Origin: JAILLW01 sp045629045
Lineage (GTDB): Bacteria; Bacillota; Clostridia; Lachnospirales; Lachnospiraceae
Direction: 5' to 3'
Assembly: GCA_045629045.1 (NCBI GenBank)
Contig: JAZQQM010000004.1
Coordinates: 124,001-188,000, forward strand
Length of the DNA stretch: 64,000 nucleotides
The notes beneath the pieces are model-generated. The model saw nothing but the letters and a program-made list of their open reading frames with translations. It was not told the DNA's origin and did no database searches. Below, one piece after another: positions 8,277-17,247 of the stretch (position 1 is its first letter; each line of letters starts with the position of its first letter). The translations under genes were made by a program, and so were the position numbers.

Positions 8277-9356
8277 TTGATAGAAGATTTTTATGAATTG
8301 AATCCCTATGAACTAAATAGAGAGGAGAAGAACCAAAAGCTAACAAAGGAATTATTGGAATTAACAAAATATCACAGCGAAAGATGTCCTGAATATAATA
8401 GCTTTTTAGCGACGGTAGGCTTTGATGAGGCAGATGTAAATTGTGTGGAGGATATTCCTTTTTACCCTGTAAGATTGTTTAAGGAATATGATTTGCTAAG
8501 CATTAGTAGAGACAACGTATTTAAAATAATGACTTCATCAGGAACAACAGGTCAGAAGGTTTCAAAGATATTTGTTGATAAAGAGACAGCTATGATTCAG
8601 CAAAAGGTTATGATAAAAATCCTTAGTGATTTTTGGGGGAAGAAACGGTTGCCGATGATTGTTATTGATACACCTGCTGTGTTAAAGGATAGAAAAATGT
8701 TTTCTGCAAGGGGAGCAGCTATTCTTGGATTGCAGATTGCAGCCAGAGAAATGGTGTATGTATTAGATGATGATATGTCATTAAATACTGAGGTTTTGGA
8801 TGGTTTTTTTGAAAAATATCCAAATCAACCATTTATTATTTTTGGTTTTACATATATGGTGTGGAAACACTTTTATCATGAATTAAAGAATTTGGATAGA
8901 AAGTATGATATGTCACAGGCGTGGTTGATGACAGGTGGTGGTTGGAAGAAACTTCAGTCAGAGGCTATAACACAGGATGAATTTAAATCATGCATAGAGG
9001 AAGTGTGCGGAATTAAACATTTTCTTGATCATTATGGAATGGTTGAGCAGACGGGATGTATATATGCAGAGTGTGCGTGTGGCCACCTTCATGCAAGCAA
9101 CTATTCAGATGTTATTATTAGAGATTACAAAGATTTTAGTCCTTGCAAGATAGGGCAAAGAGGGATTATACAGGTTGTTTCTGTATTGCCACATTCCTAT
9201 CCTGGACATTCACTGCTAACAGAAGATGAGGGAATTGTTATAGGAGAAGACGATTGTCCTTGTGGAAGAAAAGGCAAATATATACAAATACTTGGAAGAA
9301 TGAAAAATGCGGAGCTTAGGGGGTGCAGTGATACCTATGCAGACAAATTTAGATAA
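8277..9356 (+). CDS. luxE-like: LuxE-like acyl-protein synthetase
   Basis: The protein has 359 residues. It starts at a TTG two bases after the previous stop; GGAG at 8265-8268 supports this. It has the AMP-binding loop TSSGTTGQKVSK near 86-97, the family block LDHYGMVEQTG and a cysteine-rich CPCGRKG. C350 in RGCSDT lies near the C-terminus, where bioluminescent LuxE carries its acylated cysteine. LuxE activates an acid with ATP and hands the acyl group to LuxC. It is about 40% identical by eye to the first half of the fused gene at 14842. No luciferase genes occur here, so the use is biosynthetic. Confidence 0.88.
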   Translation: MIEDFYELNPYELNREEKNQKLTKELLELTKYHSERCPEYNSFLATVGFDEADVNCVEDIPFYPVRLFKEYDLLSISRDNVFKIMTSSGTTGQKVSKIFVDKETAMIQQKVMIKILSDFWGKKRLPMIVIDTPAVLKDRKMFSARGAAILGLQIAAREMVYVLDDDMSLNTEVLDGFFEKYPNQPFIIFGFTYMVWKHFYHELKNLDRKYDMSQAWLMTGGGWKKLQSEAITQDEFKSCIEEVCGIKHFLDHYGMVEQTGCIYAECACGHLHASNYSDVIIRDYKDFSPCKIGQRGIIQVVSVLPHSYPGHSLLTEDEGIVIGEDDCPCGRKGKYIQILGRMKNAELRGCSDTYADKFR

Positions 9357-10539
9357 GATTACGTATCTTGTTGGAAATGAGGAGATTTTGACCAATGCTC
9401 CTGGGGTACCTGTTTTACCTATGTTTTCAGATAAAGCTTTAGAGTTTATGGCTACTTTATCGAGAGAAATTTTAAAGGATAGAAGAACAAAGCACAATGT
9501 TGATGTGGCATCATATGCTTATTGGATAAGGAAAGCAGCACTTGTTAATGCAAAAAAAAGACATTCAGACTATCAGAACAGGCTTGGAAGAGGAGTTGCT
9601 ATTCATATTGCGCCATCTAATGTTCCAGTTAACTTTGCGGTTTCAATGACTTCTTCAATACTTGCTGGAAATATTACGATTATCAGAGTGTCTAACAAAC
9701 AGTTTGAACAAGTTGATATTATATGTGATGCAATGAATAGACTGCTAAATGATGAATGTTCTGATATGAAGCCATATTTCTGTCTTATCAGATATGAGCA
9801 TGATGAAGAAATAACACAGTTTTTATCTGACATATGTGATATTCGAATTATTTGGGGAGGCAATCAGACTATCGAGACCATCAGAAGAGCAAAACTTCCG
9901 GCAAGAGCAATTGAGATGGCTTTTGCCGATAGACATTCAATTGCTGTAATAGACGCTGATTTTTATCTTAAACAGGATTCAGACGAAATAGCAAAAAAGT
10001 TTTACACGGATACATATTATTCCGACCAAAATGCTTGTAGTTCGCCAAGGTTGGTTGTATGGATGGGAGATAATATAGAAGAAGCAAGGAAACAGTTTTG
10101 GGATTCTTTGCATGAGCGAGTTATTTCAGAATATGATATAAAGCCTATTCAGGCTGTTGATAAGTACGCATCTTTATGTATGCTTGGAATGGAACGTAAT
10201 GGAGTAAAACTTGTTTCGGATGATAATCTCGTGGTGAGAGTAGAGTTGGATAAATTGGATTCAGAAGTGATGGACTATAAAAATGGTGGGGGATATTTTT
10301 TTGAATATTGTGCCAAAGAATTGAAAGAGATTGTTCCAGTTTTAACAAAAAAATGTCAGACTATATCAGTATTAGGGGTGGAAAAAAAGCTAATCAGAGA
10401 TTTGGTCTTTGAATATGGAGTTAGAGGAGTTGACAGAATAGTACCTTTAGGAGAAACTATGGGACTTGAATTCATATGGGATGGATTTAAAATGATAGAG
10501 AATATGTCAAGGTTTGTTTATACAGGAGACTATAGATGA
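9337..10539 (+). CDS. luxC-like: LuxC-like acyl-CoA/acyl-protein reductase
   Basis: This reductase turns an acyl thioester into an aldehyde with NADPH. It contains HIAPSNVPVNF, the IIWGG block and the catalytic cysteine in DQNACSSPR. The frame is open from ATG 9307, but alignment with the fused homologue puts the domain start near MQTNLDKITY at ATG 9337; GTG 9328 has the better spacing from AGGGGG (9318-9323). Either way it overlaps the LuxE gene by 20-50 bases in another frame. Its last four bases overlap the next SDR (ATGA). The partner is the LuxE just upstream. Confidence 0.87.
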   Translation: MQTNLDKITYLVGNEEILTNAPGVPVLPMFSDKALEFMATLSREILKDRRTKHNVDVASYAYWIRKAALVNAKKRHSDYQNRLGRGVAIHIAPSNVPVNFAVSMTSSILAGNITIIRVSNKQFEQVDIICDAMNRLLNDECSDMKPYFCLIRYEHDEEITQFLSDICDIRIIWGGNQTIETIRRAKLPARAIEMAFADRHSIAVIDADFYLKQDSDEIAKKFYTDTYYSDQNACSSPRLVVWMGDNIEEARKQFWDSLHERVISEYDIKPIQAVDKYASLCMLGMERNGVKLVSDDNLVVRVELDKLDSEVMDYKNGGGYFFEYCAKELKEIVPVLTKKCQTISVLGVEKKLIRDLVFEYGVRGVDRIVPLGETMGLEFIWDGFKMIENMSRFVYTGDYR

Positions 10540-11288
10540 GTGAAAGAATGCTTGAAAGTAAGAATGCAATAGTTACAGGCGCTAATAGAGGAATTGGAAA
10601 GTCTATAGTTGAAATCTTGGCTAGCCAAGGTTGCAATATTTTCGCATGCGCCAGAAAAGAAAATCCTATATTTGAAGATAATATGACACAACTTGAAGGC
10701 AAGTTTGGAGTTCATATTTATGTGAAATATTTTGAGTTAGATGATAAAGAACAAATAAAGAATGCAATAAAAGAAATTGTAAAGGCAACAAAGGAAATAG
10801 ATATACTAGTTAATAATGCTGGAATTGGCCATAGTAGTTTGTTTGCGATGACTAGAATGGATGATTTGGAAAAGGTATTTAAAATCAATACGTTTGCGCC
10901 AATGCTGATTACGCAGCTGGTAGTTAAACATATGATGAAAAACAAAACGGGTAGTATTGTTAATATTGGCTCAGTACAAGGAATGGATTCAAGCGCGTTG
11001 AACTGTGCTTATGGTCCATCAAAGGCTGCGCTTATTTCATTCACGAAGTGCTTAGCGGCTGAGGTTGCTCAGTTTGGTATTAGGGTCAATGCGGTAGCAC
11101 CAGGTGGAACAGAGACAGAAATTTTAGATACTCTTTCTAGTGATGAAAAAGAATATTTAATAAATAAGTCTGCGTCTGGACGACTTGGAAAAACTGAAGA
11201 AGTTGCGAATGTTGTAGCTTTTCTTGTAAGTGATAAAGCTTCTTTTGTTAATGGACAGGTTATCAGAATAGACGGTGGAGCAAAATAA
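10536..11288 (+). CDS. SDR-family oxidoreductase of transketolase module 2
   Basis: The 250 residues include TGANRGIG (14-21), VNNAG, Y159/K163 in YGPSK, and RIDGG at the end. It is a paralogue of the 5721 SDR, sharing TGANRGIGK, the acid-rich LDDKEQIK block and the layout before a transketolase pair. It opens the second copy of the SDR-TK-LuxE/LuxC unit and overlaps LuxC by 4 bases. It is probably a ketone reductase; the substrate is unknown. Confidence 0.86.
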   Translation: MSERMLESKNAIVTGANRGIGKSIVEILASQGCNIFACARKENPIFEDNMTQLEGKFGVHIYVKYFELDDKEQIKNAIKEIVKATKEIDILVNNAGIGHSSLFAMTRMDDLEKVFKINTFAPMLITQLVVKHMMKNKTGSIVNIGSVQGMDSSALNCAYGPSKAALISFTKCLAAEVAQFGIRVNAVAPGGTETEILDTLSSDEKEYLINKSASGRLGKTEEVANVVAFLVSDKASFVNGQVIRIDGGAK

Positions 11289-11290
11289 AA

Positions 11291-12112
11291 ATGAAAAAAG
11301 AAGATTTAGATTATTATGAGAGATTAGCAAGAAAGGTTAGGAAAAAACTCATTGAGTCAGCTGAGCAATGCAATGGAGAAGGTTACTGGGGAGGATATTT
11401 GTCGTGTATTGAAATCTTGACAATAATTATGGGGAAAAATAAGAGTATATTTGATAAAAATTTAGGTTTTTCTGAAAAAGATAAATTTTATCTCAGTAAA
11501 GGACATTCTGCAAAGGCATTCTACACATTACAGTATTGTTTGGGCGTGATTGATGACGAAATATATTCTTCATTTGGACAAAAAGGAAGTCCGATGTCTG
11601 TTTTGGGTGAGTATTGTCCGGAGTATAATATTCTCCATTCGGGAGGTAGTTTGGGGTTAGGATTGCCTGTAGCGGTTGGAGTTGCACTATTGGCAAAAAG
11701 AAGAAACTACGATTATACTGTATATGTTTTAGTTGGTGATGGCGAGTTTAATGAAGGATCTAATTGGGAAGCGGTAATGACCGCAGCAAAGTACCATTTG
11801 GATAATTTGTGTTGTATTATAGATAACAATCGATACCAATCAGATGGCGCGTGTGATGATATAATGCCCTGGGGGGATATTAAAAGGAAAATAGAAGCTT
11901 TTGGTGGACATGCAGAAGAGGTTGACGGTCATTCGTGTGCGGATTTGTATGAAACAATTTTTTTAAGCAATTGTTGTGGTAAACCACGTTTTATTGTTGC
12001 AAATACTATAAAAGGGAAAGGCGTTAGTTTTATGGAAGGTAATAATGCTTGGCATCATACACGTTTGGTAGGAAAAGACTATGACAAAGCATTAAGTGAA
12101 GTAATATGTTAG
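11291..12112 (+). CDS. Transketolase, N-terminal (ThDP-binding) subunit, copy 2
   Basis: This 273-residue ThDP-binding subunit has GDGEFNEG at 149 on and N179/N180. It has the standard LSKGH (68-72), but the SGHxGG motif carrying the substrate histidine reads GEGYWGG, so that histidine is replaced. Copy 1 is the mirror case: it keeps the histidine and changes LSKGH. The copies therefore probably differ in donor or acceptor. It overlaps the C subunit by 7 bases. Confidence 0.87.
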   Translation: MKKEDLDYYERLARKVRKKLIESAEQCNGEGYWGGYLSCIEILTIIMGKNKSIFDKNLGFSEKDKFYLSKGHSAKAFYTLQYCLGVIDDEIYSSFGQKGSPMSVLGEYCPEYNILHSGGSLGLGLPVAVGVALLAKRRNYDYTVYVLVGDGEFNEGSNWEAVMTAAKYHLDNLCCIIDNNRYQSDGACDDIMPWGDIKRKIEAFGGHAEEVDGHSCADLYETIFLSNCCGKPRFIVANTIKGKGVSFMEGNNAWHHTRLVGKDYDKALSEVIC

Positions 12113-13086
12113 AAATCAATAGCAAGAATATTAGATTTTTATCAAGATTAGGAGCAAGAGGTGTTCTAGGACAAGCTTTATATGATATGGCGTGTGAGGG
12201 GAAGGCGTTTTTTGCTGTTTCGGCAGATTTATCAAAAGCTGCAGGATATGACAGATTGGAAAAGAAATATCCAGAAAAATGTGTTAATACAGGAATTGCG
12301 GAGCAAAGTATGATTGGAACAGCGGCTGGATTAGCACAGATGGGAACGCCTGTTTATGTATCCTCATGGGCAGTCTTTTCTACATTAAGAATTGCTGATC
12401 AAATGCGTAATTATATGGGAAATATGAAATCAAATATCAAGTTAATTGGTATGGATAGTGGATTAACAAAGTCGAGCTTTGGAATAAGTCATAGTAATCC
12501 GCAGGATATTGCTCTTTTTAGAAGCCAGCCGAATCTTCGAATAATTGCTCCTTCAGATGGAGTAAGTATATATAAATTATTAGAACAGATTCAAGAGGAT
12601 GATATTCCTACATATGTGAGGCTTACAGGTGGCGATACATTGCCGATGATATATAAAAATGATATTGATATTTCTCTTGATAAGGCGGTGCTAATAAAAG
12701 AAGGAAGCGATGTAGCTATTATTGCTACGGGTGCTATTGTAAATGAAGCAATTAAGGCTGCAGAAATATTGGAAGAAAATGGTATATCGACGGAGGTGAT
12801 TGATTGCCATACTATAAAACCCTTTGATGATGAGATTCTTTACAAACAGTTAGATAAGAAATTGATTGTTACGCTTGAGGAACATTCGATTTATGGTGGA
12901 CTTGGAGGGCTTGTGGCTGAGCGTTTGGCAGTGAGAGTGACACATCCAGAATTACTAATACTTGGAATAAGAGATGAAATTGTGGCTTCACAGCTATATA
13001 ATGAAGCACTGGAAGAGTATGGATTAACTGGTCGGCAGATATATCAAAAGATAAAAGAAAAATTAGAATTAAACTGTAAGCATTGA
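12106..13086 (+). CDS. Transketolase, C-terminal (pyrimidine-binding) subunit, copy 2
   Basis: The 326 residues hold the catalytic glutamate E66 in GIAEQSM and a downstream FGISHSNPQDIA motif. It pairs with the 11291 product to form the second split transketolase. It is followed by a carrier protein and an acyl-AMP ligase instead of directly by LuxE, which raises the option that this pair delivers its two-carbon unit to a carrier-bound acyl group. Confidence 0.87.
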   Translation: MLEINSKNIRFLSRLGARGVLGQALYDMACEGKAFFAVSADLSKAAGYDRLEKKYPEKCVNTGIAEQSMIGTAAGLAQMGTPVYVSSWAVFSTLRIADQMRNYMGNMKSNIKLIGMDSGLTKSSFGISHSNPQDIALFRSQPNLRIIAPSDGVSIYKLLEQIQEDDIPTYVRLTGGDTLPMIYKNDIDISLDKAVLIKEGSDVAIIATGAIVNEAIKAAEILEENGISTEVIDCHTIKPFDDEILYKQLDKKLIVTLEEHSIYGGLGGLVAERLAVRVTHPELLILGIRDEIVASQLYNEALEEYGLTGRQIYQKIKEKLELNCKH

Positions 13087-13109
13087 TATGGTAAATAAAG
13101 GAGAAAAAA

Positions 13110-13349
13110 ATGACAAATTTAGGAAAGTACAATCAGGCATTTATTGAATCGTTAGAAGTAAGCGAAGAACAAATTGCAGGACTTGAATATCAGGGCATTG
13201 AGGCATGGGATTCCGTAGGTCATATGTCACTTATTGCAGCTATTGAAGATGCATTTGATATTATGATGGATACAGATGATATTATTGATCTTAACTCTTA
13301 TGAAAAAGGAAAAGAAATACTATCATCAAACTACGGCATAGAATTTTAG
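13110..13349 (+). CDS. Acyl carrier protein 3
   Basis: This 79-residue carrier has the attachment motif AWDSVGHM (S35), a form common in carriers that work with a stand-alone ligase in surface-glycan and natural-product clusters. It is preceded by AAAGGAG. It lies 10 bases before the acyl-AMP ligase, which is its likely loading enzyme. Confidence 0.88.
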   Translation: MTNLGKYNQAFIESLEVSEEQIAGLEYQGIEAWDSVGHMSLIAAIEDAFDIMMDTDDIIDLNSYEKGKEILSSNYGIEF

Positions 13350-13359
13350 GAGAAAGTTT

Positions 13360-14769
13360 ATGTGGAAGCTTGAGGCGTTTAAAGACAACTCGGCTATTGT
13401 AGATGAATTTGGTACAACGTTATCTTATTCGGATTTGATTTATTATGGAAATGAAATCACAAGGCATATTAACAGAAGATGTCTTGCGTTTTTGTTATGT
13501 GAAAATTCTATTGGCTCTGTGGTAGGATATGTTTCATTTATTAGTAATGGAATTGTTCCTGTTATGCTCAATTCACATTTAGAGTGTGAATTGTTAAGTA
13601 AACTGTTGACTATGTATAAACCCGAATTTATTTGGGTACCCGATAGTATGATAAAAGCATTTGAGTCTATGTCGATACAGTATTCTTGTTTTGATTATTC
13701 ACTTGTTAAGACGGCTTATAATGAAAAGTATAAACTTAATGATGAATTGTGTCTACTTTTGACTACTTCAGGTTCTACAGGTAGTCCTAAATTCGTTAGA
13801 CAGAGTTATTCAAACGTGAAGAGTAATGCTGAATCAATAGTAAAGTATCTGGAACTGGATGAAACTGAAAGGCCTATTACTACGCTCCCAATGAACTATA
13901 CGTATGGACTATCGATTATAAATAGTCATTTAATGGTAGGTGCCACAATACTTGTTACTGAAAAGGGGTTGATGCAGAAGGAATTTTGGCAGTTTTTCAA
14001 AGATGCTGGGGCTACTTCCTTTGGAGGTGTGCCATACACATATGAAATACTGGACAAATTGAGATTCTACAGAATGGATCTTCCCTCGCTTAGATATATG
14101 ACGCAGGCAGGTGGAAAGATTATTCCTGACCTTCATAAGAAGTTTGCTGAGTATGCCATAAATTCTGATAAAAAGTTTATTGTTATGTATGGGCAGTGCG
14201 AGGCAACGGCTCGCATGGGCTTTTTGCCGGCTGAAAAAGCGTTAGAGAAATGTGGTTCTATGGGTATAGCTATTCCGGGCGGAAAGTTTAGACTAATAGA
14301 TGCCGATGCTAATGAAATAAAGGAACCTTATGTAACAGGTGAACTTGTGTATGAAGGTGAGAATGTTACCTTGGGATATGCAGAATGTATTGAGGACCTG
14401 TCAAAAGGTGATGAGCGCAATGGAATTCTTGAAACCGGCGATATGGCTCAATTTGACGAAGATGGTTATTACTATATAGTTGGTCGTAAAAAAAGGTTCT
14501 TGAAGATATATGGGAACAGGGTAAATTTGGATGAAATTGATAGATTAGTCAAAACCCAATTTGATAATATTGAATTTGCCAGTTCTGGTATAGATGATCA
14601 TATGTATTTGTTTGTTACAGATGAAAGCCTTATTAAAGTGGTAAAAGAATTTGTGGTTGCAAAGACGAAACTTAATCCGGCAGCTTTTGAAACTATATTG
14701 ATTGGCGAGATCCCTAAAAATGATGCCGGTAAGACATTGTACAGAGAATTGGCAAAGTTTTATGAATAG
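13360..14769 (+). CDS. Acyl-AMP ligase (ANL superfamily), likely ACP-loading
   Basis: The 469 residues contain the ATP-binding loop TTSGSTGSPK (135-144), YGQCEAT, the ETGDMAQFDEDGYYYIVGR block and the C-terminal catalytic lysine in NDAGKTLY (about K458), so all ANL core motifs are present. The enzyme would adenylate a carboxylic acid and pass it to a thiol, most simply the ACP encoded just upstream. The acid is not predictable from sequence. A hairpin with a T-run follows the gene. Confidence 0.87.
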   Translation: MWKLEAFKDNSAIVDEFGTTLSYSDLIYYGNEITRHINRRCLAFLLCENSIGSVVGYVSFISNGIVPVMLNSHLECELLSKLLTMYKPEFIWVPDSMIKAFESMSIQYSCFDYSLVKTAYNEKYKLNDELCLLLTTSGSTGSPKFVRQSYSNVKSNAESIVKYLELDETERPITTLPMNYTYGLSIINSHLMVGATILVTEKGLMQKEFWQFFKDAGATSFGGVPYTYEILDKLRFYRMDLPSLRYMTQAGGKIIPDLHKKFAEYAINSDKKFIVMYGQCEATARMGFLPAEKALEKCGSMGIAIPGGKFRLIDADANEIKEPYVTGELVYEGENVTLGYAECIEDLSKGDERNGILETGDMAQFDEDGYYYIVGRKKRFLKIYGNRVNLDEIDRLVKTQFDNIEFASSGIDDHMYLFVTDESLIKVVKEFVVAKTKLNPAAFETILIGEIPKNDAGKTLYRELAKFYE

Positions 14770-14777
14770 TTAATAAT

Positions 14778-14818
14778 ATGCAGCTTTTGTGCAGGTGTGC
14801 GGAATAGCTGCATTTTTT
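14778..14818 (+). terminator. Intrinsic terminator-like hairpin
   Basis: A perfect 8-base stem ATGCAGCT / AGCTGCAT (14778-14785 and 14806-14813) with a 20-base loop is followed by a run of T to 14818. It lies between the ligase and the fused LuxE-LuxC gene, with a fresh AGGAAGG site downstream. It could end or attenuate the long transcript. The large loop makes strength uncertain. Confidence 0.55.
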
Positions 14819-14841
14819 AGTATATATTAGGAAGGTCATAT

Positions 14842-17181
14842 ATGAAATTCGAAGACATATTAGAAATTAATCCATATTCGTTAACTAAAGAAAAAAAGAC
14901 TAGTCTTCTTACAGAAAGATTATTGGAACTGACGGATTCTCATAGGAAGAATTGTAAGGCATATTCTGATATTCTTGATGCTTGTGGATATGATGAGCAT
15001 AAAACATTCAGTTACAAAGATATTCCTTATTTACCGGTGAGATTGTTTAAAGAACTTGATTTAAAGAGTATTGCGGATGAAGACATTATTAAAACAATGA
15101 CATCCTCAGGGACATCAGGCCAAAAAACATCTAAGATATATCTTGACCGTGTTACTTCTGCTAATCAGCAGAAAGCTATGGTAAAAATAGTTAATGATTT
15201 TACAGGCTCTTCTCGTATGCCTATGATAATTATTGATTGTCCTTCCGTAATCAAAGATAGGCGAATGTTTTCAGCCCGCGGGGCTGGAATATTGGGTTTT
15301 TCTGTATTTGGGTCAAAGAAAATATATGCTTTGAATGATAATATGCAACTTGATTTTGAAGGCATAAAAGCTTTTTTGGAAGAATATAAAGGACAGAAAA
15401 TTTTGTTATTTGGATTTACATTTATGATATGGCAATATTTTTACAAGGAATTATTGCGTTTATCAAAGAAGGGTATTTCCTTGGATTTATCTAATGCGGT
15501 TATGATACATGGAGGAGGATGGAAGAAGCTTATTAGTGAAGCGGTTACTTCTACAGAGTTTTCAGGCGCTCTAGAATCAGTATGCGGAATTAGGGATGTT
15601 CACGATTACTATGGTATGGTTGAGCAGACAGGCTGCATTTATATGCAATGTGAATGTGGCCATCTTCATGCCAGTATTTTTTCTGATGTTATTACCAGAA
15701 GACCTATAGACTTTAGTGAGTGTGAAATAGGTGAACGTGGAATTCTGCAAGTGGTTTCTACAATTCCTGAATCATATCCGGGCCATTCGTTATTGACCGA
15801 GGATGAAGGTACAATCCTTGGTGAGGATGATTGCCCATGCGGAAGAAAGGGAAAGTATTTTGAAGTCCATGGCAGACTAAAAAGTGCAGAGATTAGAGGG
15901 TGTAGTGACACCTTTTCTTTTGACGACAAAGTCAATTCGGAGGATTCTTCTGGTAATGATATATGGGGGAAAGTTAAATTTCTTATAGGTTCAAAAGAAA
16001 CAGTTTTAAATATAAGTGAGGTTTCTCCAAAGCCTCCTTTTGCTGAAGAGATAATTCAATTTATGGATATACTTTCAAAGGAATTGATTCACGCAAAGGA
16101 AGTTAAAGCTTTTCCCGATATTGTGACACTGGGCTTTTGGTTACGAAAAGCTTCAGTGCTTAAGATGAAAGAAAGATATGGATGTGATGATAATAATGAA
16201 CATATTGGGCGCGGGGTGGTTTTTCATATAGCACCATCAAACGTTCCGGTTAATTATGCATATTCTTTGTTTACAGGATTGCTTTGCGGTAATGCAAATA
16301 TTGTAAGAATTCCGTCCAAGGATTATCCGCAAGTATCAATAATTAATTGTGCTATTGCGAAGGTGCTTAAAGAATTTGAAGACTTACGTCGGTATATTAT
16401 TTTAGTTAAATATGATAGAGATCAGGCAATAAATGATTATTTTTCAAGTTGCTGTGATGTGAGAGTAATATGGGGAGGAGATTCTAGCATTAAAGACATA
16501 AGGAAATCTCAGCTACAGCCTCGGGCTACAGAGATAACTTTTGCTGATAGATATTCTCTTTCGGTGATAGATTCTGATGCTGTAATGGAAGAATATGCTG
16601 GGGAAAACAATAATAAGTTCCTTTTACAATTGAGTGGGGATTTCTATAATGATACATATCTATCAGATCAAAACGCTTGTACCAGTCCCCGCGTTGTTGT
16701 ATGGGTTGGAAATCGTATAGCGGAAGCAAAGGAAATTTTCTGGAAAAGCTTGCATGAACTGGTAACAAAGAAGTATTTTTTTCAACCTATACAGGGAGTT
16801 GATAAACTTTCTATGAAGTATATCGCGGCTTCTTCATATGAAGACAAAATGGCATTTGAAGAAGCAAACGATAATTTACTTGCCAGAATTAATGTTAACA
16901 AATTATTACCATCGCTTATGGAATATAGAGGTAATTCGGGGTATTTCTATGAATATGATTGTTATGACATTTTGAAAATAAGGGATTTTTGTAATGATAC
17001 ACATTGTCAAACAATAGGGTATTTTGGCAATATTGAAAGCATTGCTCCGTTATTAAAATCGGGAATTAGAGGTGTAGATAGGGTTGTGCCTATCGGCCAT
17101 ACTATGGATTTTGATTTGATTTGGGACGGATATAATCTTGTTGAAAGACTGACAAGAAGTATAGGGGTAGAGTATAATTAA
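14842..17181 (+). CDS. Fused LuxE-LuxC acid-to-aldehyde reductase
   Basis: The 779 residues join two enzymes. Residues 1 to about 360 are LuxE-like (TSSGTSGQKTSK at 87-98, CPCGRKG at 331-337, C354 in RGCSDT). Residues about 375-779 are LuxC-like (HIAPSNVPVNY, VIWGG, catalytic C613 in DQNACTSPR). Acid activation and NADPH reduction to aldehyde would occur in one chain. The two halves match the separate overlapping genes at 8277 and 9337. The fusion point falls exactly where those two overlap. It is the last gene before the glycosyltransferases begin. Confidence 0.9.
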   Translation: MKFEDILEINPYSLTKEKKTSLLTERLLELTDSHRKNCKAYSDILDACGYDEHKTFSYKDIPYLPVRLFKELDLKSIADEDIIKTMTSSGTSGQKTSKIYLDRVTSANQQKAMVKIVNDFTGSSRMPMIIIDCPSVIKDRRMFSARGAGILGFSVFGSKKIYALNDNMQLDFEGIKAFLEEYKGQKILLFGFTFMIWQYFYKELLRLSKKGISLDLSNAVMIHGGGWKKLISEAVTSTEFSGALESVCGIRDVHDYYGMVEQTGCIYMQCECGHLHASIFSDVITRRPIDFSECEIGERGILQVVSTIPESYPGHSLLTEDEGTILGEDDCPCGRKGKYFEVHGRLKSAEIRGCSDTFSFDDKVNSEDSSGNDIWGKVKFLIGSKETVLNISEVSPKPPFAEEIIQFMDILSKELIHAKEVKAFPDIVTLGFWLRKASVLKMKERYGCDDNNEHIGRGVVFHIAPSNVPVNYAYSLFTGLLCGNANIVRIPSKDYPQVSIINCAIAKVLKEFEDLRRYIILVKYDRDQAINDYFSSCCDVRVIWGGDSSIKDIRKSQLQPRATEITFADRYSLSVIDSDAVMEEYAGENNNKFLLQLSGDFYNDTYLSDQNACTSPRVVVWVGNRIAEAKEIFWKSLHELVTKKYFFQPIQGVDKLSMKYIAASSYEDKMAFEEANDNLLARINVNKLLPSLMEYRGNSGYFYEYDCYDILKIRDFCNDTHCQTIGYFGNIESIAPLLKSGIRGVDRVVPIGHTMDFDLIWDGYNLVERLTRSIGVEYN

Positions 17182-17247
17182 TCATGATTTGAATTGATGG
17201 CAAATTTACGGTATATTGGTTAAAAAGTAAATCATAGTAGGTTTAAT

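Noticed and set aside
8277..10539. Bioluminescence (lux) genes
   Set aside because: LuxE- and LuxC-like proteins are present, but no luxA, luxB or luxD-like gene is found, and the setting is a glycan locus. The aldehyde is more likely a biosynthetic intermediate.
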